Part shown: piece after piece, positions 15,152-22,847 of the stretch
Layout of the letters: each line of letters begins with the position of its first letter
Position numbering within the stretch: position 1 is the first letter of the stretch
IMG/VR virus record: IMGVR_UViG_3300010412_000034
Span: 1 to 44,896 of that record
Length of the DNA stretch: 44,896 nt
Direction: 5' to 3' (one strand)
Source: a virus
The notes under the pieces: generated by a model
Told to the model about the DNA's origin: nothing
The model's database searches: none
What the model saw: the letters and a program-made list of their open reading frames with translations, nothing else
Made by a program: the position numbers and the translations under genes

Positions 15152-15372
15152 TGCAACTGTTCGAAGGTAATGATGCGTTTCTGACCACCGAGCATATTTG
15201 CAAGTCACTCAGGTCGATTGCAGAAGATGAAGCCAAAGAAGGTGAGTATCACCCGGCTGAACACATCAACTGGATCGCCGCTGACGCCATCGAAAGGCTG
15301 GTGGAAATGATTGACAAGAAACATCTAGTGGCAAGCCTCAAGGAGGCAATTCGAAGAATAGAAAATGGCTAA
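15151..15372 (+). CDS. Small hypothetical protein
   Basis: 73 residues from ATG 15151; TTG 15148 is possible, but the ATG overlaps the previous stop (TGATG). It is rich in Glu, Ala and Ile with long helices (EHICKSLRSIAEDEAKEG; INWIAADAIERLVEMIDKK). No domain is recognised. It overlaps gene 62 by eight bases, so it belongs to the clamp-loader operon. Confidence 0.55.
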   Translation: MQLFEGNDAFLTTEHICKSLRSIAEDEAKEGEYHPAEHINWIAADAIERLVEMIDKKHLVASLKEAIRRIENG

Positions 15373-15757
15373 TAAACCAAATCTTTGGGATTTTATTAAA
15401 GACCTCAGCCATGATAAGAACAGGCTGATCGATCAGGACCCAGACAACGAAAAGTTGATCAAGCCGTTTATGATCAACCGAGCGTTTTCGTTTGGTCCTG
15501 ATACTGTGCTATATGCAAATGAAATGAACAAGGCGGGTGAGATTTCGAACCGCATGTTATATGATTATTACTACTTTTCGCTGAGGCCGAAGAAGCGTTT
15601 CAACAAATGGGCAAAGAAGACCAAGATGGAATACATCGATGCCGTTGTTGAATATTTCGGCTACAGCCAAAAACGGGCAGCGGAGGCTTTAGGGTTACTG
15701 TCAATGGAAGACTTAGAGAAAATCCAGAAGACTCTGGACAAAGGTGGAAGAAAATGA
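15365..15757 (+). CDS. 62: Clamp loader small subunit gp62
   Basis: 130 residues, shorter than T4 gp62 (187) but like the compact versions in marine T4-like phages. The diagnostic block is PFMINRAFSFGPDTVLYANE followed by MNKAGEIS, then YDYYYFSLRPKKRFNKWAKK; T4 has [21 protein letters not shown] and RGKRYGKWAK in the same places. It completes the gp44:gp62 loader. Three small genes are inserted between 44 and 62. Confidence 0.8.
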   Translation: MANKPNLWDFIKDLSHDKNRLIDQDPDNEKLIKPFMINRAFSFGPDTVLYANEMNKAGEISNRMLYDYYYFSLRPKKRFNKWAKKTKMEYIDAVVEYFGYSQKRAAEALGLLSMEDLEKIQKTLDKGGRK

Positions 15758-15978
15758 GAGAATTTGATATCGTGAGGATCAGCACCTATGGGGATGATGA
15801 GGATGATCAAAACATCCTAAAGAACAATCTTCGATACCCCGAAGCGGTGCAATATGTCAATCCTCTTGAGAGTGACGTTTTCATTATCGATAGCGAAACC
15901 CGTCAAATATGGAAAGCAAATGAATTCTTTCAGTGCGTAAATGTGCTGAGAGGTACGATGGTGATTGACAATGACTGA
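15754..15978 (+). CDS. Small acidic hypothetical protein
   Basis: 74 residues, ATGA overlap with gene 62. Asp-rich near the N-terminus (GDDEDDQN), then a beta-like stretch (ESDVFIIDSETRQIWKANEF). Not recognised. It overlaps the dCMP deaminase start by eight bases, keeping the operon tight. Confidence 0.5.
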   Translation: MREFDIVRISTYGDDEDDQNILKNNLRYPEAVQYVNPLESDVFIIDSETRQIWKANEFFQCVNVLRGTMVIDND

Positions 15979-16468
15979 CAGTAGGGCTCGTTGGGATCGA
16001 TTCTTCATTGAAATGGCAGCTATGGTTGCAACGAAGAGCAAAGACCCATCGACAAAGGTAGGATGTGTACTCGTTGGTAAGGACAATCAAGTTCTGTCAA
16101 TTGGGTACAATGGCTTTCCTCGTGGAGTTATGGGTGATGATGATCCGAATGGCCCGCGATGGGAACGACCAACAAAATATGAATACATTGAACACGCCGA
16201 ACGTAACGCCATCTTTAATGCGGCGCGTTCAGGTATCTCAGTACTTGGTGCGAGAGCCTATATGAACTGGGAACCCACCCCATGCGCGGATTGCACACGG
16301 GCCTTGATTCAAGCTGGTGTATGTGAGATAATAGGGCCTGATATCCCGTTTGGCGGCGTTGGTGCTGGCGTTCACTATCATGTCGATCAAGAATCGGCTG
16401 CGGTGAACATGTTGAGGGAAGCGGGGGTTACGCGCACGCCTGTCCCTGTAAGGTTGAGGGTTAATTAA
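15971..16468 (+). CDS. cd: dCMP deaminase
   Basis: 165 residues from ATG 15971. The cytidine/deoxycytidylate deaminase zinc motifs are intact: HAE at 75-77 (EHAERNAIFNAA) and PCADC with Cys105 and Cys108. The segment SKDPSTKVGCVLVGKDNQVL and GYNGFPRGV are typical of dCMP deaminases. It makes dUMP for thymidylate synthesis, feeding phage DNA replication. T4 encodes the same enzyme as gene cd. It is shorter than T4 Cd (193). Confidence 0.88.
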   Translation: MTDSRARWDRFFIEMAAMVATKSKDPSTKVGCVLVGKDNQVLSIGYNGFPRGVMGDDDPNGPRWERPTKYEYIEHAERNAIFNAARSGISVLGARAYMNWEPTPCADCTRALIQAGVCEIIGPDIPFGGVGAGVHYHVDQESAAVNMLREAGVTRTPVPVRLRVN

Positions 16469-16642
16469 ATGATGATTGCACGATTTTTCTTTGTGTGGTT
16501 ACTGATGGCTGGTGGCATTGCGTCCCTGCTGTTTCTCTGGCGACTGATTACCAAAAACATGGTTTGGTCTGCAACCAAACTCATTGTGTCTGGTGTTCTG
16601 TCTTTTGCTCTGGCGATGTTTTTCTTTTTGATGGAGACTTAA
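16469..16642 (+). CDS. Small two-helix membrane protein
   Basis: 57 residues starting directly after the deaminase stop (ATGATG; either Met). Two hydrophobic segments are clear: FFFVWLLMAGGIASLLFLW (about 6-24) and LIVSGVLSFALAMFFFLM (about 37-54), joined by RLITKNMVWSATK. No signal cleavage site is seen. It ends two bases before the SPFH lipoprotein start, so the two are probably made together and may act together in the inner membrane. Confidence 0.65.
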   Translation: MMIARFFFVWLLMAGGIASLLFLWRLITKNMVWSATKLIVSGVLSFALAMFFFLMET

Positions 16643-16643
16643 A

Positions 16644-17447
16644 ATGCGAAATATTTTTCTGGCTTTGATGTTGGTGGTCGGTTCTCTTTATCTGACCGGG
16701 TGTGGTAGTGTCGAATCTGAAACGGTGGGTGTGCGAACATCTTTCACTGGTAAGGTGAACACTCAGGAAGAGGGGCAGGGTTTCTATACCGCCGTGTTCT
16801 CAAGTCTGGACAAGTTCTCCTGCAAAGAGATTACGATTGAACTTGATGACATGCGACCGAAGGCTGGCGACAACCTGACGATGCAGGACATGGATATCGA
16901 AATCTTCTACAAGGTGGCCTGTGATCAGAATGCCGAACAGTACTTGAAGTATTCGAATCGTACCGCTTATGATAGCAATGCAGGCGTGAACTATGCTGGT
17001 TATCAGCTTGTTCGATCACTTGGCCGAGAAGCGTCTTACAATGCAGTGGCAAAGTATGATAGCTTGCAGGTCCACAAGAACCGTGAAGCAATTGCCGCTG
17101 AAATTGAACGTGCTACTCAGTCCGCTCTTAATCTTGATGACCCCGGCGTATACACTGTGACGAAGGTCATCATTCGAAATGCGACCACAGACCCGTCAGT
17201 GGAGCAGTCAATTCGACTTGCCGTGCAGAAGGACAAAGAACTTGAGGCGGTGACGAAACAGGTTCAGATTCTTGAACAGCAAGCGGCAGCTAATGCGAAG
17301 TTGCAGGTGTCGTTGACCCCTGAAATTCTGACGCAACAGTACCTTGAAGTGCTTGGTGCCGCTGCCGAAGGTGGTAATCTGAAACTGGTCGATCTTGGCT
17401 GTCAGGGTGGGGCTCTGCTAGATATCCCGCTTCGTGACAACAAGTAA
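16644..17447 (+). CDS. SPFH/Band-7-like lipoprotein
   Basis: 267 residues. The N-terminus is a lipoprotein signal (MRNIFLALMLVVGSLYLTGC) with lipobox Cys20. The body looks like an SPFH (prohibitin/HflK-type) domain: VGVRTSFTGKVNTQEEGQGF, DMRPKAGDNLTMQDMDIEIF, YQLVRSLGREASYNAVAKYD, and a helical tail with EAVTKQVQILEQQAAANAK. Such proteins form cages or scaffolds on membranes and, in bacteria, modulate FtsH. A phage copy in the periplasm could alter host proteolysis or exclude other phages. That is inference. Confidence 0.7.
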   Translation: MRNIFLALMLVVGSLYLTGCGSVESETVGVRTSFTGKVNTQEEGQGFYTAVFSSLDKFSCKEITIELDDMRPKAGDNLTMQDMDIEIFYKVACDQNAEQYLKYSNRTAYDSNAGVNYAGYQLVRSLGREASYNAVAKYDSLQVHKNREAIAAEIERATQSALNLDDPGVYTVTKVIIRNATTDPSVEQSIRLAVQKDKELEAVTKQVQILEQQAAANAKLQVSLTPEILTQQYLEVLGAAAEGGNLKLVDLGCQGGALLDIPLRDNK

Positions 17448-17463
17448 AATCTAGTGTAACGTA

Positions 17464-17488
17464 CAAGGGGCCGCATGTCGGCCCCTTG
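17464..17488. terminator. Long GC hairpin after the lipoprotein gene
   Basis: A perfect 10-bp stem, CAAGGGGCCG (17464-17473) with CGGCCCCTTG (17479-17488), loop CATGT. The U-tract is poor (ATGCATTTACATT), so termination may be partial. It separates the clamp-loader/deaminase transcript from regA. Confidence 0.7.
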
Positions 17489-17518
17489 ATGCATTTACAT
17501 TAGGGAGAAATTCGAAAA

Positions 17519-17557
17519 TCTAAATATCCTTACAACAACAATAATTGTGAGGATATC
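17519..17557 (+). promoter_or_regulatory. regA leader: late-type box inside an RBS-sequestering hairpin
   Basis: A 12-bp inverted repeat with one G-U pair, 17524-17535 (ATATCCTTACAA) and 17545-17556 (TTGTGAGGATAT), 9-base loop, ends one base before ATG 17558 and contains the GAGG ribosome site in its 3' arm. TCTAAATA (17519-17526), a late-type -10, overlaps the 5' arm, so a start near 17532 would remove most of that arm and free the ribosome site. T4 genes e, soc and the I-TevI gene use this early-off, late-on layout. Confidence 0.65.
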
Positions 17558-17953
17558 ATGAATGAAGTAGTGAATTGGTCATTGGATGATGCTGTTGAAA
17601 TTGCTCTACCCGACAACGATTCTTTTCTAAAAATCAAAGAAACCCTTCAAAGAATCGGCATCGCCAGCTACAAGAAAAAGACGCTTTACCAGACTGCCCA
17701 TATTTTACACAAGAGAGGCAAGTATTATATAATCCATTTCAAGTGCCTATTTGCGCTTGATGGTAAGCCAGCTCCTTTCGATGAAGTGGATTGGGCGAGA
17801 CAAAACAGCATTGCGAAGCTGTTGCAGGATTGGGGTCTGTGTGATGTTGTTGGTGAACTTGGTTATACCGAAGATATGAGTAAGATCAAGATCATCAAAC
17901 ATTCAGACAGGCATAACTGGAATCTAGTCGCCAAGTACAATATTGGCGAATAA
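17558..17953 (+). CDS. regA: RegA translational repressor
   Basis: 131 residues (T4 RegA 122). The central block SFLKIKETLQRIGIASYKKK, LYQTAHILHKRGKYYIIHFK matches T4 RegA (FLKVKETLTRMGIANNK, LYQSCHILQKKGLYYIVHFK), and IAKLLQDWGLCDVV matches IAWLLEDWGLIEIV. The C-terminal NWNLVAKYNIGE matches the T4 ending. RegA binds start regions of early messages and blocks their translation. T4 RegA also represses itself. Its own leader here carries a strong hairpin. Confidence 0.92.
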   Translation: MNEVVNWSLDDAVEIALPDNDSFLKIKETLQRIGIASYKKKTLYQTAHILHKRGKYYIIHFKCLFALDGKPAPFDEVDWARQNSIAKLLQDWGLCDVVGELGYTEDMSKIKIIKHSDRHNWNLVAKYNIGE

Positions 17954-17980
17954 GCGAATATACTTATTTTACCCAAGTAT

Positions 17981-18009
17981 AACCAATTTCGCTTATAACT
18001 GGTTATAAT
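17981..18009 (+). promoter_or_regulatory. Palindromic AT-rich site with TATAAT before the phosphoesterase gene
   Basis: TTATAAC (17993-17999) and GTTATAA (18002-18008) form a perfect inverted repeat with a 2-base centre, and ACCAA/TTGGT flank it. TATAAT at 18004-18009 could be a -10, but I see no -35 at the right distance. ATG 18022 follows 12 bases later with no ribosome site. A repressor-binding site is possible. Confidence 0.4.
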
Positions 18010-18021
18010 TTGGTATACATT

Positions 18022-18849
18022 ATGAAAGTCAAAGTGATCAGTGATCTCCACTTGGAGATGCTTTCCGAATTCAGTGTTAGTGAACTGGGTCGCCGTGTCG
18101 GGCGCACGCCAGCGGACGTGCTTGTGCTTGCTGGAGACATTTGCCCATTGAAGAGTAAGCGTTGGAAGCCCTTTCTGGAAGAGTGTCAGAAGTCTTTTAA
18201 GCTGGTTTTGTGGGTGCCGGGTAATCATGAGTACTACGGTGGTGACTATAAACGCGACAGAATCATTCACAGACGGCGTGTTGAAGAGTGGAACGCTGAA
18301 TATATGTTCCGCTCGGATCATCCGTACCCGCCTTTGGTGTTTCTGAACAATCAGAACTATGTTTATGAGGGAGTCAACTTCATTGGTTCGACCCTTTGGA
18401 CTGATTTTGATGGTCGTCGCCCAGATGTAATGAATCATGCCGCTCGGTATATGAATGACTTTCATCGAACCAAGATGGGCGGTCGAATGATGACCCCAAA
18501 TGATCACCTAGGATTGCATGAGGTGGCGAAGCGTTACGTTTTTGCCGAAGTGCGCCGTGGTACTGCTAGGGGTGAGACTAACTTTGTCATTACCCACCAT
18601 GGGCCAAGTTGGTTGTCTGTTGCCGATAAGTTCAAGCGTGAACAGTGGTCTATTCTTCTGAATGGTGCGTTTGTAAGCGCATTGGATGAAGCCGTAATGA
18701 CACACGATATTAAATACTGGGTGCATGGTCATACACACGTTTCGTTCAATTACATGATCGAAAATACCAATGTGATTGTGAACCCGCATGGATATGGCGA
18801 AGAAAATGTTTGGGAGTTCAACCCAGACCTAATAATTGAGGTGAAATGA
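18022..18849 (+). CDS. Calcineurin-like metallophosphoesterase
   Basis: 275 residues from ATG 18022; the track-length alternative start at 18010 (TTG) adds four residues without support. All family motifs are present in order: ISDLHLEM, VLAGDICP, VPGNHEYYGGD, FVITHHGPS and WVHGHTHVSFNY. This is a single-chain phosphodiesterase/phosphatase fold distinct from gp47. Such phage enzymes are common near replication genes. The substrate (nucleotide, RNA end or other) is not predictable. Confidence 0.82.
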   Translation: MKVKVISDLHLEMLSEFSVSELGRRVGRTPADVLVLAGDICPLKSKRWKPFLEECQKSFKLVLWVPGNHEYYGGDYKRDRIIHRRRVEEWNAEYMFRSDHPYPPLVFLNNQNYVYEGVNFIGSTLWTDFDGRRPDVMNHAARYMNDFHRTKMGGRMMTPNDHLGLHEVAKRYVFAEVRRGTARGETNFVITHHGPSWLSVADKFKREQWSILLNGAFVSALDEAVMTHDIKYWVHGHTHVSFNYMIENTNVIVNPHGYGEENVWEFNPDLIIEVK

Positions 18850-18850
18850 A

Positions 18851-19165
18851 ATGAGTGATTTGCAGTTAGTACACAAGATCGTCTTTTTTGATTCGGTGGT
18901 TAAAAAGTGTATCGTCTTGGGTAAGTTTGTCGATATGGAGAACAATGCTCCAGATTCGAAGGTGGACCCCATTTCGTTTTTCATGGGTATCGTTGACAGG
19001 GATCATCCCGAAAAGGTGACTGTTGCCGATACGCTTGAAATTGCGAATAGGGGCATACCGCTTTCAGAGAGTACGTTCCACATGTTTTTCAACAAGAGGG
19101 ATTACAACGAGCATGACCTTCTTGATGATTCCGATTCTTCGGTAGCAATTCGAATCAAAGACTGA
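18851..19165 (+). CDS. Hypothetical protein before gene 43
   Basis: 104 residues, one base after the phosphoesterase stop. Reads as a small alpha/beta protein (LVHKIVFFDSVVKKCIVLGK; PISFFMGIVDRDHPEKVTVA; STFHMFFNKRDYNEHD). No family recognised. It lies 12 bases upstream of the polymerase, so its translation may be coupled to gp43 synthesis. Confidence 0.55.
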   Translation: MSDLQLVHKIVFFDSVVKKCIVLGKFVDMENNAPDSKVDPISFFMGIVDRDHPEKVTVADTLEIANRGIPLSESTFHMFFNKRDYNEHDLLDDSDSSVAIRIKD

Positions 19166-19177
19166 TATACTGGACGC

Positions 19178-21745
19178 ATGACTTTTTACACCAATGTTGA
19201 ATCGTTCGGTGACAAGATTCTCCTGCGAGAATTTGACACCACTCTGAATCGCACTCGCAAGAGAAGGGTTGATTTCAATCCTTCTCTTTTCATGCCTTCT
19301 GCTGACCCGACTGGTTGGAAGACCATCGGTGGCGATCATTTGAAGCGTGTTGAGTTTAACGGGGTCAAAGACTACTGGGACTTCCGTAAGCGTTACCGCG
19401 ACATGGAAAAACCCATGTGGGGTGACATTTCTCCCATTGTTCAGTTTATCTCCGAAACCTACACTGAACTTGAGCCAGATATCAGCAAGGTCAGAATCTT
19501 CAATATCGACATTGAGGTTGACCATGGCGATGAATTCCCCGACCCTGAGAAAGCCGACAGGGAGGTGACTTCGATTGCCATGTATGACAACCAGACAAAT
19601 ACAATGTTGATCTGGGCCCTTGAGTTTGAGGGTTGCATGGGTTGGCATCCTGAGAGATTCGAAGAGGGTGACTGGAACGAGATTCGCCCATACCTTTTTC
19701 AGTATGAGGGGTTCGATGATGAAGGCGATATGCTTGAGTCATTCCTGCAATACTGGGAGAAGAATTACCCAGATATCATTACTGGCTGGTTCACAGAAGG
19801 CTTTGACATTCCGTACATTGTCAATCGATTGAACCGTGTGCTTGGTGAAGACACGGCCAATCGTTTGTCGCCGTGGAAGATGGTGCGTGAGCAACAGCAA
19901 GCGTTTGGTAATCAGGCGTCTTCTGCTGGGTATCGCTCAACCTACAAAATTGTTGGTGTTGCACATCTTGACTACATGAAGGCGTACAAGAAGTATTCCT
20001 ATACCCCGCAAGAGTCATATAAACTTGACCATATCGCCTATTCAGAATTGGGCGACCGAAAGCTTTCATATGATGAGGCGCAGAACCTACCTGCTCTGTA
20101 TCGAACCAATTTCCAGAAGTTCATCGATTACAACATCAAAGACGTTGACATTGTTCAGCGACTTGATGACAAGCGTGGTTTCCTGCGCCTGATCATTTCG
20201 ATGGCCTACTATTCAAAGATCAATTTTGATGACGTTGCCTCGCCCATTCGTATTTGGGATGCGCTGATCTATAACTACTTAAAGCCGATGGGCATTCAGA
20301 TCGAACCTGAGTCAAAGGCGCATAAGAGTGAAAAGTATGAAGGCGCGTATGTCAAAACACCTGTTTCTGGTCGCTATCATTGGGTGGTTTCTGTTGACCT
20401 TGCCTCAGAATATCCTTCGCTTATGCGTGGCATCAATATCAGCCCTGATCGGTTTGTTGGTGAGACACATAGACAAGTATCGGTCGATGCGTTCCTAAAC
20501 AAAGAGATTGATAACTCTGAGTTGTATGAACGTGACCTTGCGATTGCCGCAAATGGCACGATGTTTGACAGGCGATCACCCGGCTTTATGTCTGTCTTGT
20601 TGACCGACCTGTTCAATGGTCGCAAGGCTGATAAGAGGGCAATGCTTCGATCACAAGAATTGGCCGAAGCCGCCGAAACAAAGTCCGAGAAAGAGAAGCA
20701 CAAACACGATGCTGGGTTGCATCATACCAATCAGTACTCAAAGAAGGTGTTGCTGAATAGTGCCTATGGTGCGCTTGGTAACGAATATTTCAGGTGGTTC
20801 GATGTTCGATTGGCCGAGGCCGTAACGCATTCTGGTCAGTTGGCTATTCGTTGGGCTGAGAAGGCTGTTAATACGTATTTCAACGAAGTCCTAGGCACAA
20901 AAGAAGAAGACTACGTTATTTACATCGATACCGACTCCGTGTATGTCAACGCCGAGCCTATCGTTCAGAAGTTCATGCCGGGTGTCACCGACAAGACAAA
21001 GATCGTTGACAAGCTGGACCTTTTCTTTGAGAAGAAAGTCAAGGTGGCGATCAGCAATGCCTATGACGACCTGTACAAATACATGAACCACCGTGAGCAA
21101 TTGATGTTCATGGATCGTGAGGTCATTGCAGATTCGGCGGTGTTCTGTGCCAAGAAGCATTACTTCATGCGTGTACATGACTCGGAGGGTATTCGCTATG
21201 CAACCCCGAAGATCAAGATCATGGGCATGGGGTTCATCAAATCGAACATCCCTGAGTTTTGCCGAAACAAGTGTAAAGAAATGGTGCCAATTGCACTTGA
21301 AGGTACCAATGCTGAATTCGTGGCCGAAATCGACAAGTTCAGGCAAGAGTTCGAAGCCGCGCCTCTTGAGGACATTGCTTGTGTTGTGGGTGTGTCAAAC
21401 ATTCGCAAGCACATGACCCGCGATGGCTACGCAAAGGGTACGCCAATTGGTTCAAAATCTGCAATCATTTACAATCGCCTGCACAAAGAGCATGACCTAG
21501 GTTCGAAGTATGAATTGGCTCTTGAGGGTGGTAAAATCAAGTACGTCTTTCTGAACAAGGCGAATCCGCTACGTGAAGAAACGGTTGGTTTTATCGACTT
21601 TCTGCCGCCTGAATTTAATCTCCACGCGCATGTGGACAGGCGTGAGCAATTCGAAAAGACCTTCATGTCGCCTCTGAATGAAATTCTGACGGCCCTGAAT
21701 TGGGACCGCAAGATTGTCTCTAATCTATTCGGGTTTTTTGGGTAA
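19178..21745 (+). CDS. 43: DNA polymerase gp43 (family B)
   Basis: 855 residues (T4 gp43 898). Exo I is FNIDIEVD with D111 and E113 (T4 D112/E114). Polymerase motif A is DLASEYPSLM with D407. Motif B is KKVLLNSAYGALGNEYF, and motif C YIDTDSVYV with D584/D586. The C-terminus FGFFG is a clamp-binding type tail. Motif A has Glu411 where T4 has Leu412, an unusual residue next to the steric-gate Tyr. The gene lies downstream of regA as in T4. The stop overlaps a small hairpin that begins the third promoter module. Confidence 0.95.
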   Translation: MTFYTNVESFGDKILLREFDTTLNRTRKRRVDFNPSLFMPSADPTGWKTIGGDHLKRVEFNGVKDYWDFRKRYRDMEKPMWGDISPIVQFISETYTELEPDISKVRIFNIDIEVDHGDEFPDPEKADREVTSIAMYDNQTNTMLIWALEFEGCMGWHPERFEEGDWNEIRPYLFQYEGFDDEGDMLESFLQYWEKNYPDIITGWFTEGFDIPYIVNRLNRVLGEDTANRLSPWKMVREQQQAFGNQASSAGYRSTYKIVGVAHLDYMKAYKKYSYTPQESYKLDHIAYSELGDRKLSYDEAQNLPALYRTNFQKFIDYNIKDVDIVQRLDDKRGFLRLIISMAYYSKINFDDVASPIRIWDALIYNYLKPMGIQIEPESKAHKSEKYEGAYVKTPVSGRYHWVVSVDLASEYPSLMRGINISPDRFVGETHRQVSVDAFLNKEIDNSELYERDLAIAANGTMFDRRSPGFMSVLLTDLFNGRKADKRAMLRSQELAEAAETKSEKEKHKHDAGLHHTNQYSKKVLLNSAYGALGNEYFRWFDVRLAEAVTHSGQLAIRWAEKAVNTYFNEVLGTKEEDYVIYIDTDSVYVNAEPIVQKFMPGVTDKTKIVDKLDLFFEKKVKVAISNAYDDLYKYMNHREQLMFMDREVIADSAVFCAKKHYFMRVHDSEGIRYATPKIKIMGMGFIKSNIPEFCRNKCKEMVPIALEGTNAEFVAEIDKFRQEFEAAPLEDIACVVGVSNIRKHMTRDGYAKGTPIGSKSAIIYNRLHKEHDLGSKYELALEGGKIKYVFLNKANPLREETVGFIDFLPPEFNLHAHVDRREQFEKTFMSPLNEILTALNWDRKIVSNLFGFFG

Positions 21746-21814
21746 ATTCTACCCATAAAATGCGCCAAAGCGAGTGCGGAACCACTTGCTATCCAGACCC
21801 GGATCGCCTACCAT
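21739..21814 (+). promoter_or_regulatory. Conserved hairpin-promoter module, copy 3
   Basis: Hairpin TGGGTA/TACCCA (21739-21744 and 21750-21755) overlaps the gene 43 stop. The shared core TGCGCCAAAGCGAGTGC follows at 21761. The second stem is GCGAGTG (21770-21776) with CACTTGC (21783-21789), loop CGGAAC. The -35 TTGCTA is at 21786-21791, the -10 TACCAT at 21809-21814, spacer 17, start about 21821. Compared with copies 1 and 2, the stem pairs differ but pairing is kept, with T-G replaced by T-A. Confidence 0.7.
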
Positions 21815-21850
21815 ATACTTGTAGTGACAAGAGACACTTTTGAGGCAATC

Positions 21851-22243
21851 ATGAACATAGCTGACCGCAGAAACGACCTTCTCTCCTACATTTCTGACGC
21901 CCATAAGGACGCCTACGGCTTTCGGCCGCGCGGCATGGGCTACAATGAAATGTCGCTGGCTGAGTTGGAAGCGGAAGCTGACCGCCTCTCGGATGCGGTC
22001 TGTGATGCTATCGAAGCCGAAGAGGCTGCCTACAAGGCTGCCGCTGCCAGCTTCGAAGCCGAGGTCGCCCTGATGCTGTCGCACGGCGCGGGTTCGCGTC
22101 TGAACGCTATCAAGTGGATGCTTGACAGCCGCGACTTGCTTGACTACGCGAATTTTGCGAGTGGGTACATTGACGATTACGTCAATTTCTCGCTCGGTCT
22201 TAGTTATCGATATGACCTGCTTAAAGGTGAGGACAAATACTGA
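21851..22243 (+). CDS. Hypothetical Ala/Glu-rich protein
   Basis: 130 residues from ATG 21851, chosen because GAGG lies six bases upstream; GTG 21824 would add nine residues but sits only three bases after the predicted transcription start. Mostly helical, with an A/E-rich middle (LEAEADRLSDAVCDAIEAEE; AAYKAAAASFEAEVALM) that may form a coiled coil. No family recognised. It is the first gene of a run of small genes behind promoter module 3. Confidence 0.6.
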   Translation: MNIADRRNDLLSYISDAHKDAYGFRPRGMGYNEMSLAELEAEADRLSDAVCDAIEAEEAAYKAAAASFEAEVALMLSHGAGSRLNAIKWMLDSRDLLDYANFASGYIDDYVNFSLGLSYRYDLLKGEDKY

Positions 22244-22533
22244 TGCTGAACATACCTGTTGGTTCTAACGTAAGATCGTTTGACTTCGCGGTGCCGGGCA
22301 AAGCTTGGGGTCGTGATCTGACAGGTGAACGGGCCGCTTACGTCGAAGGTACGCTGGTCGGTTACGAAGAGTTTGAAGATGGTACGACAAGGGCTAAGAT
22401 TCTTGTCACCAAAGATGTTTTTGGTGGCAGGGTCAAGGGCTCTGGTCGCATTGGCAACTATGTCTTCCCGCCTGCTAACGGTACGCCGTACGGCTTTTCG
22501 GGTGAGGCGTGTGACGGGATCGAACTGCTATGA
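22243..22533 (+). CDS. Conserved phage protein (VRSFDF..RDLTGERAAYVEG)
   Basis: 96 residues, TGATG overlap with the previous gene. The segments VGSNVRSFDFAVPGK, RDLTGERAAYVEGTLVGYE and KILVTKDVFGGRVKG, ending in PPANGTPYG, match a small protein family common in large phages (VRSFDF, GERACYVEG, TRDVFGG, PPVNGTP). Beta-rich, no catalytic motif, function unknown. Recognition is from memory of the pattern. Confidence 0.6.
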   Translation: MLNIPVGSNVRSFDFAVPGKAWGRDLTGERAAYVEGTLVGYEEFEDGTTRAKILVTKDVFGGRVKGSGRIGNYVFPPANGTPYGFSGEACDGIELL

Positions 22534-22847
22534 AATTGATGACGAAAGCGCAAGAAAAAAAGATGGTGAAAAACTATCTTGCTGGCAAGGGTACGATGGA
22601 CAGCAAACCAGTAATCAAGCTGTTCACACCATGGGCGAATGCAACATGGTATCTGTCTGAATACGATGCCGAGCATGACCTGTTTTTTGGTCTGTGTGAT
22701 CTGGGCATGGGTTGTCCTGAAATGGGCTACGTGTCGAAAACTGAACTTGAATCAATCAGGGGTCCTTGGGGTCTGAAAGTTGAGCGTGATCTGTACACGA
22801 CCATGAGCAAGACGTTCAACGAGATTCTTGCGGGTAATGCTCCGTAA
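22530..22847 (+). CDS. DUF2958 protein
   Basis: 105 residues, ATGA overlap. PVIKLFTPWANATWYLSEYD, then DLFFGLCDLGMGCPEMGYVS and TELESIRGPWGLKVERDLY, is a full match to the DUF2958 consensus (VVKLFTP.A.ATWLLTE, FGLCDLG.G.PELGYVSL.EL, G..VERD). The family is widespread on plasmids, integrative elements and phages, with no known function. The N-terminal 25 residues (EKKMVKNYLAGKG) are an added basic helix. Confidence 0.8.
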   Translation: MKLMTKAQEKKMVKNYLAGKGTMDSKPVIKLFTPWANATWYLSEYDAEHDLFFGLCDLGMGCPEMGYVSKTELESIRGPWGLKVERDLYTTMSKTFNEILAGNAP

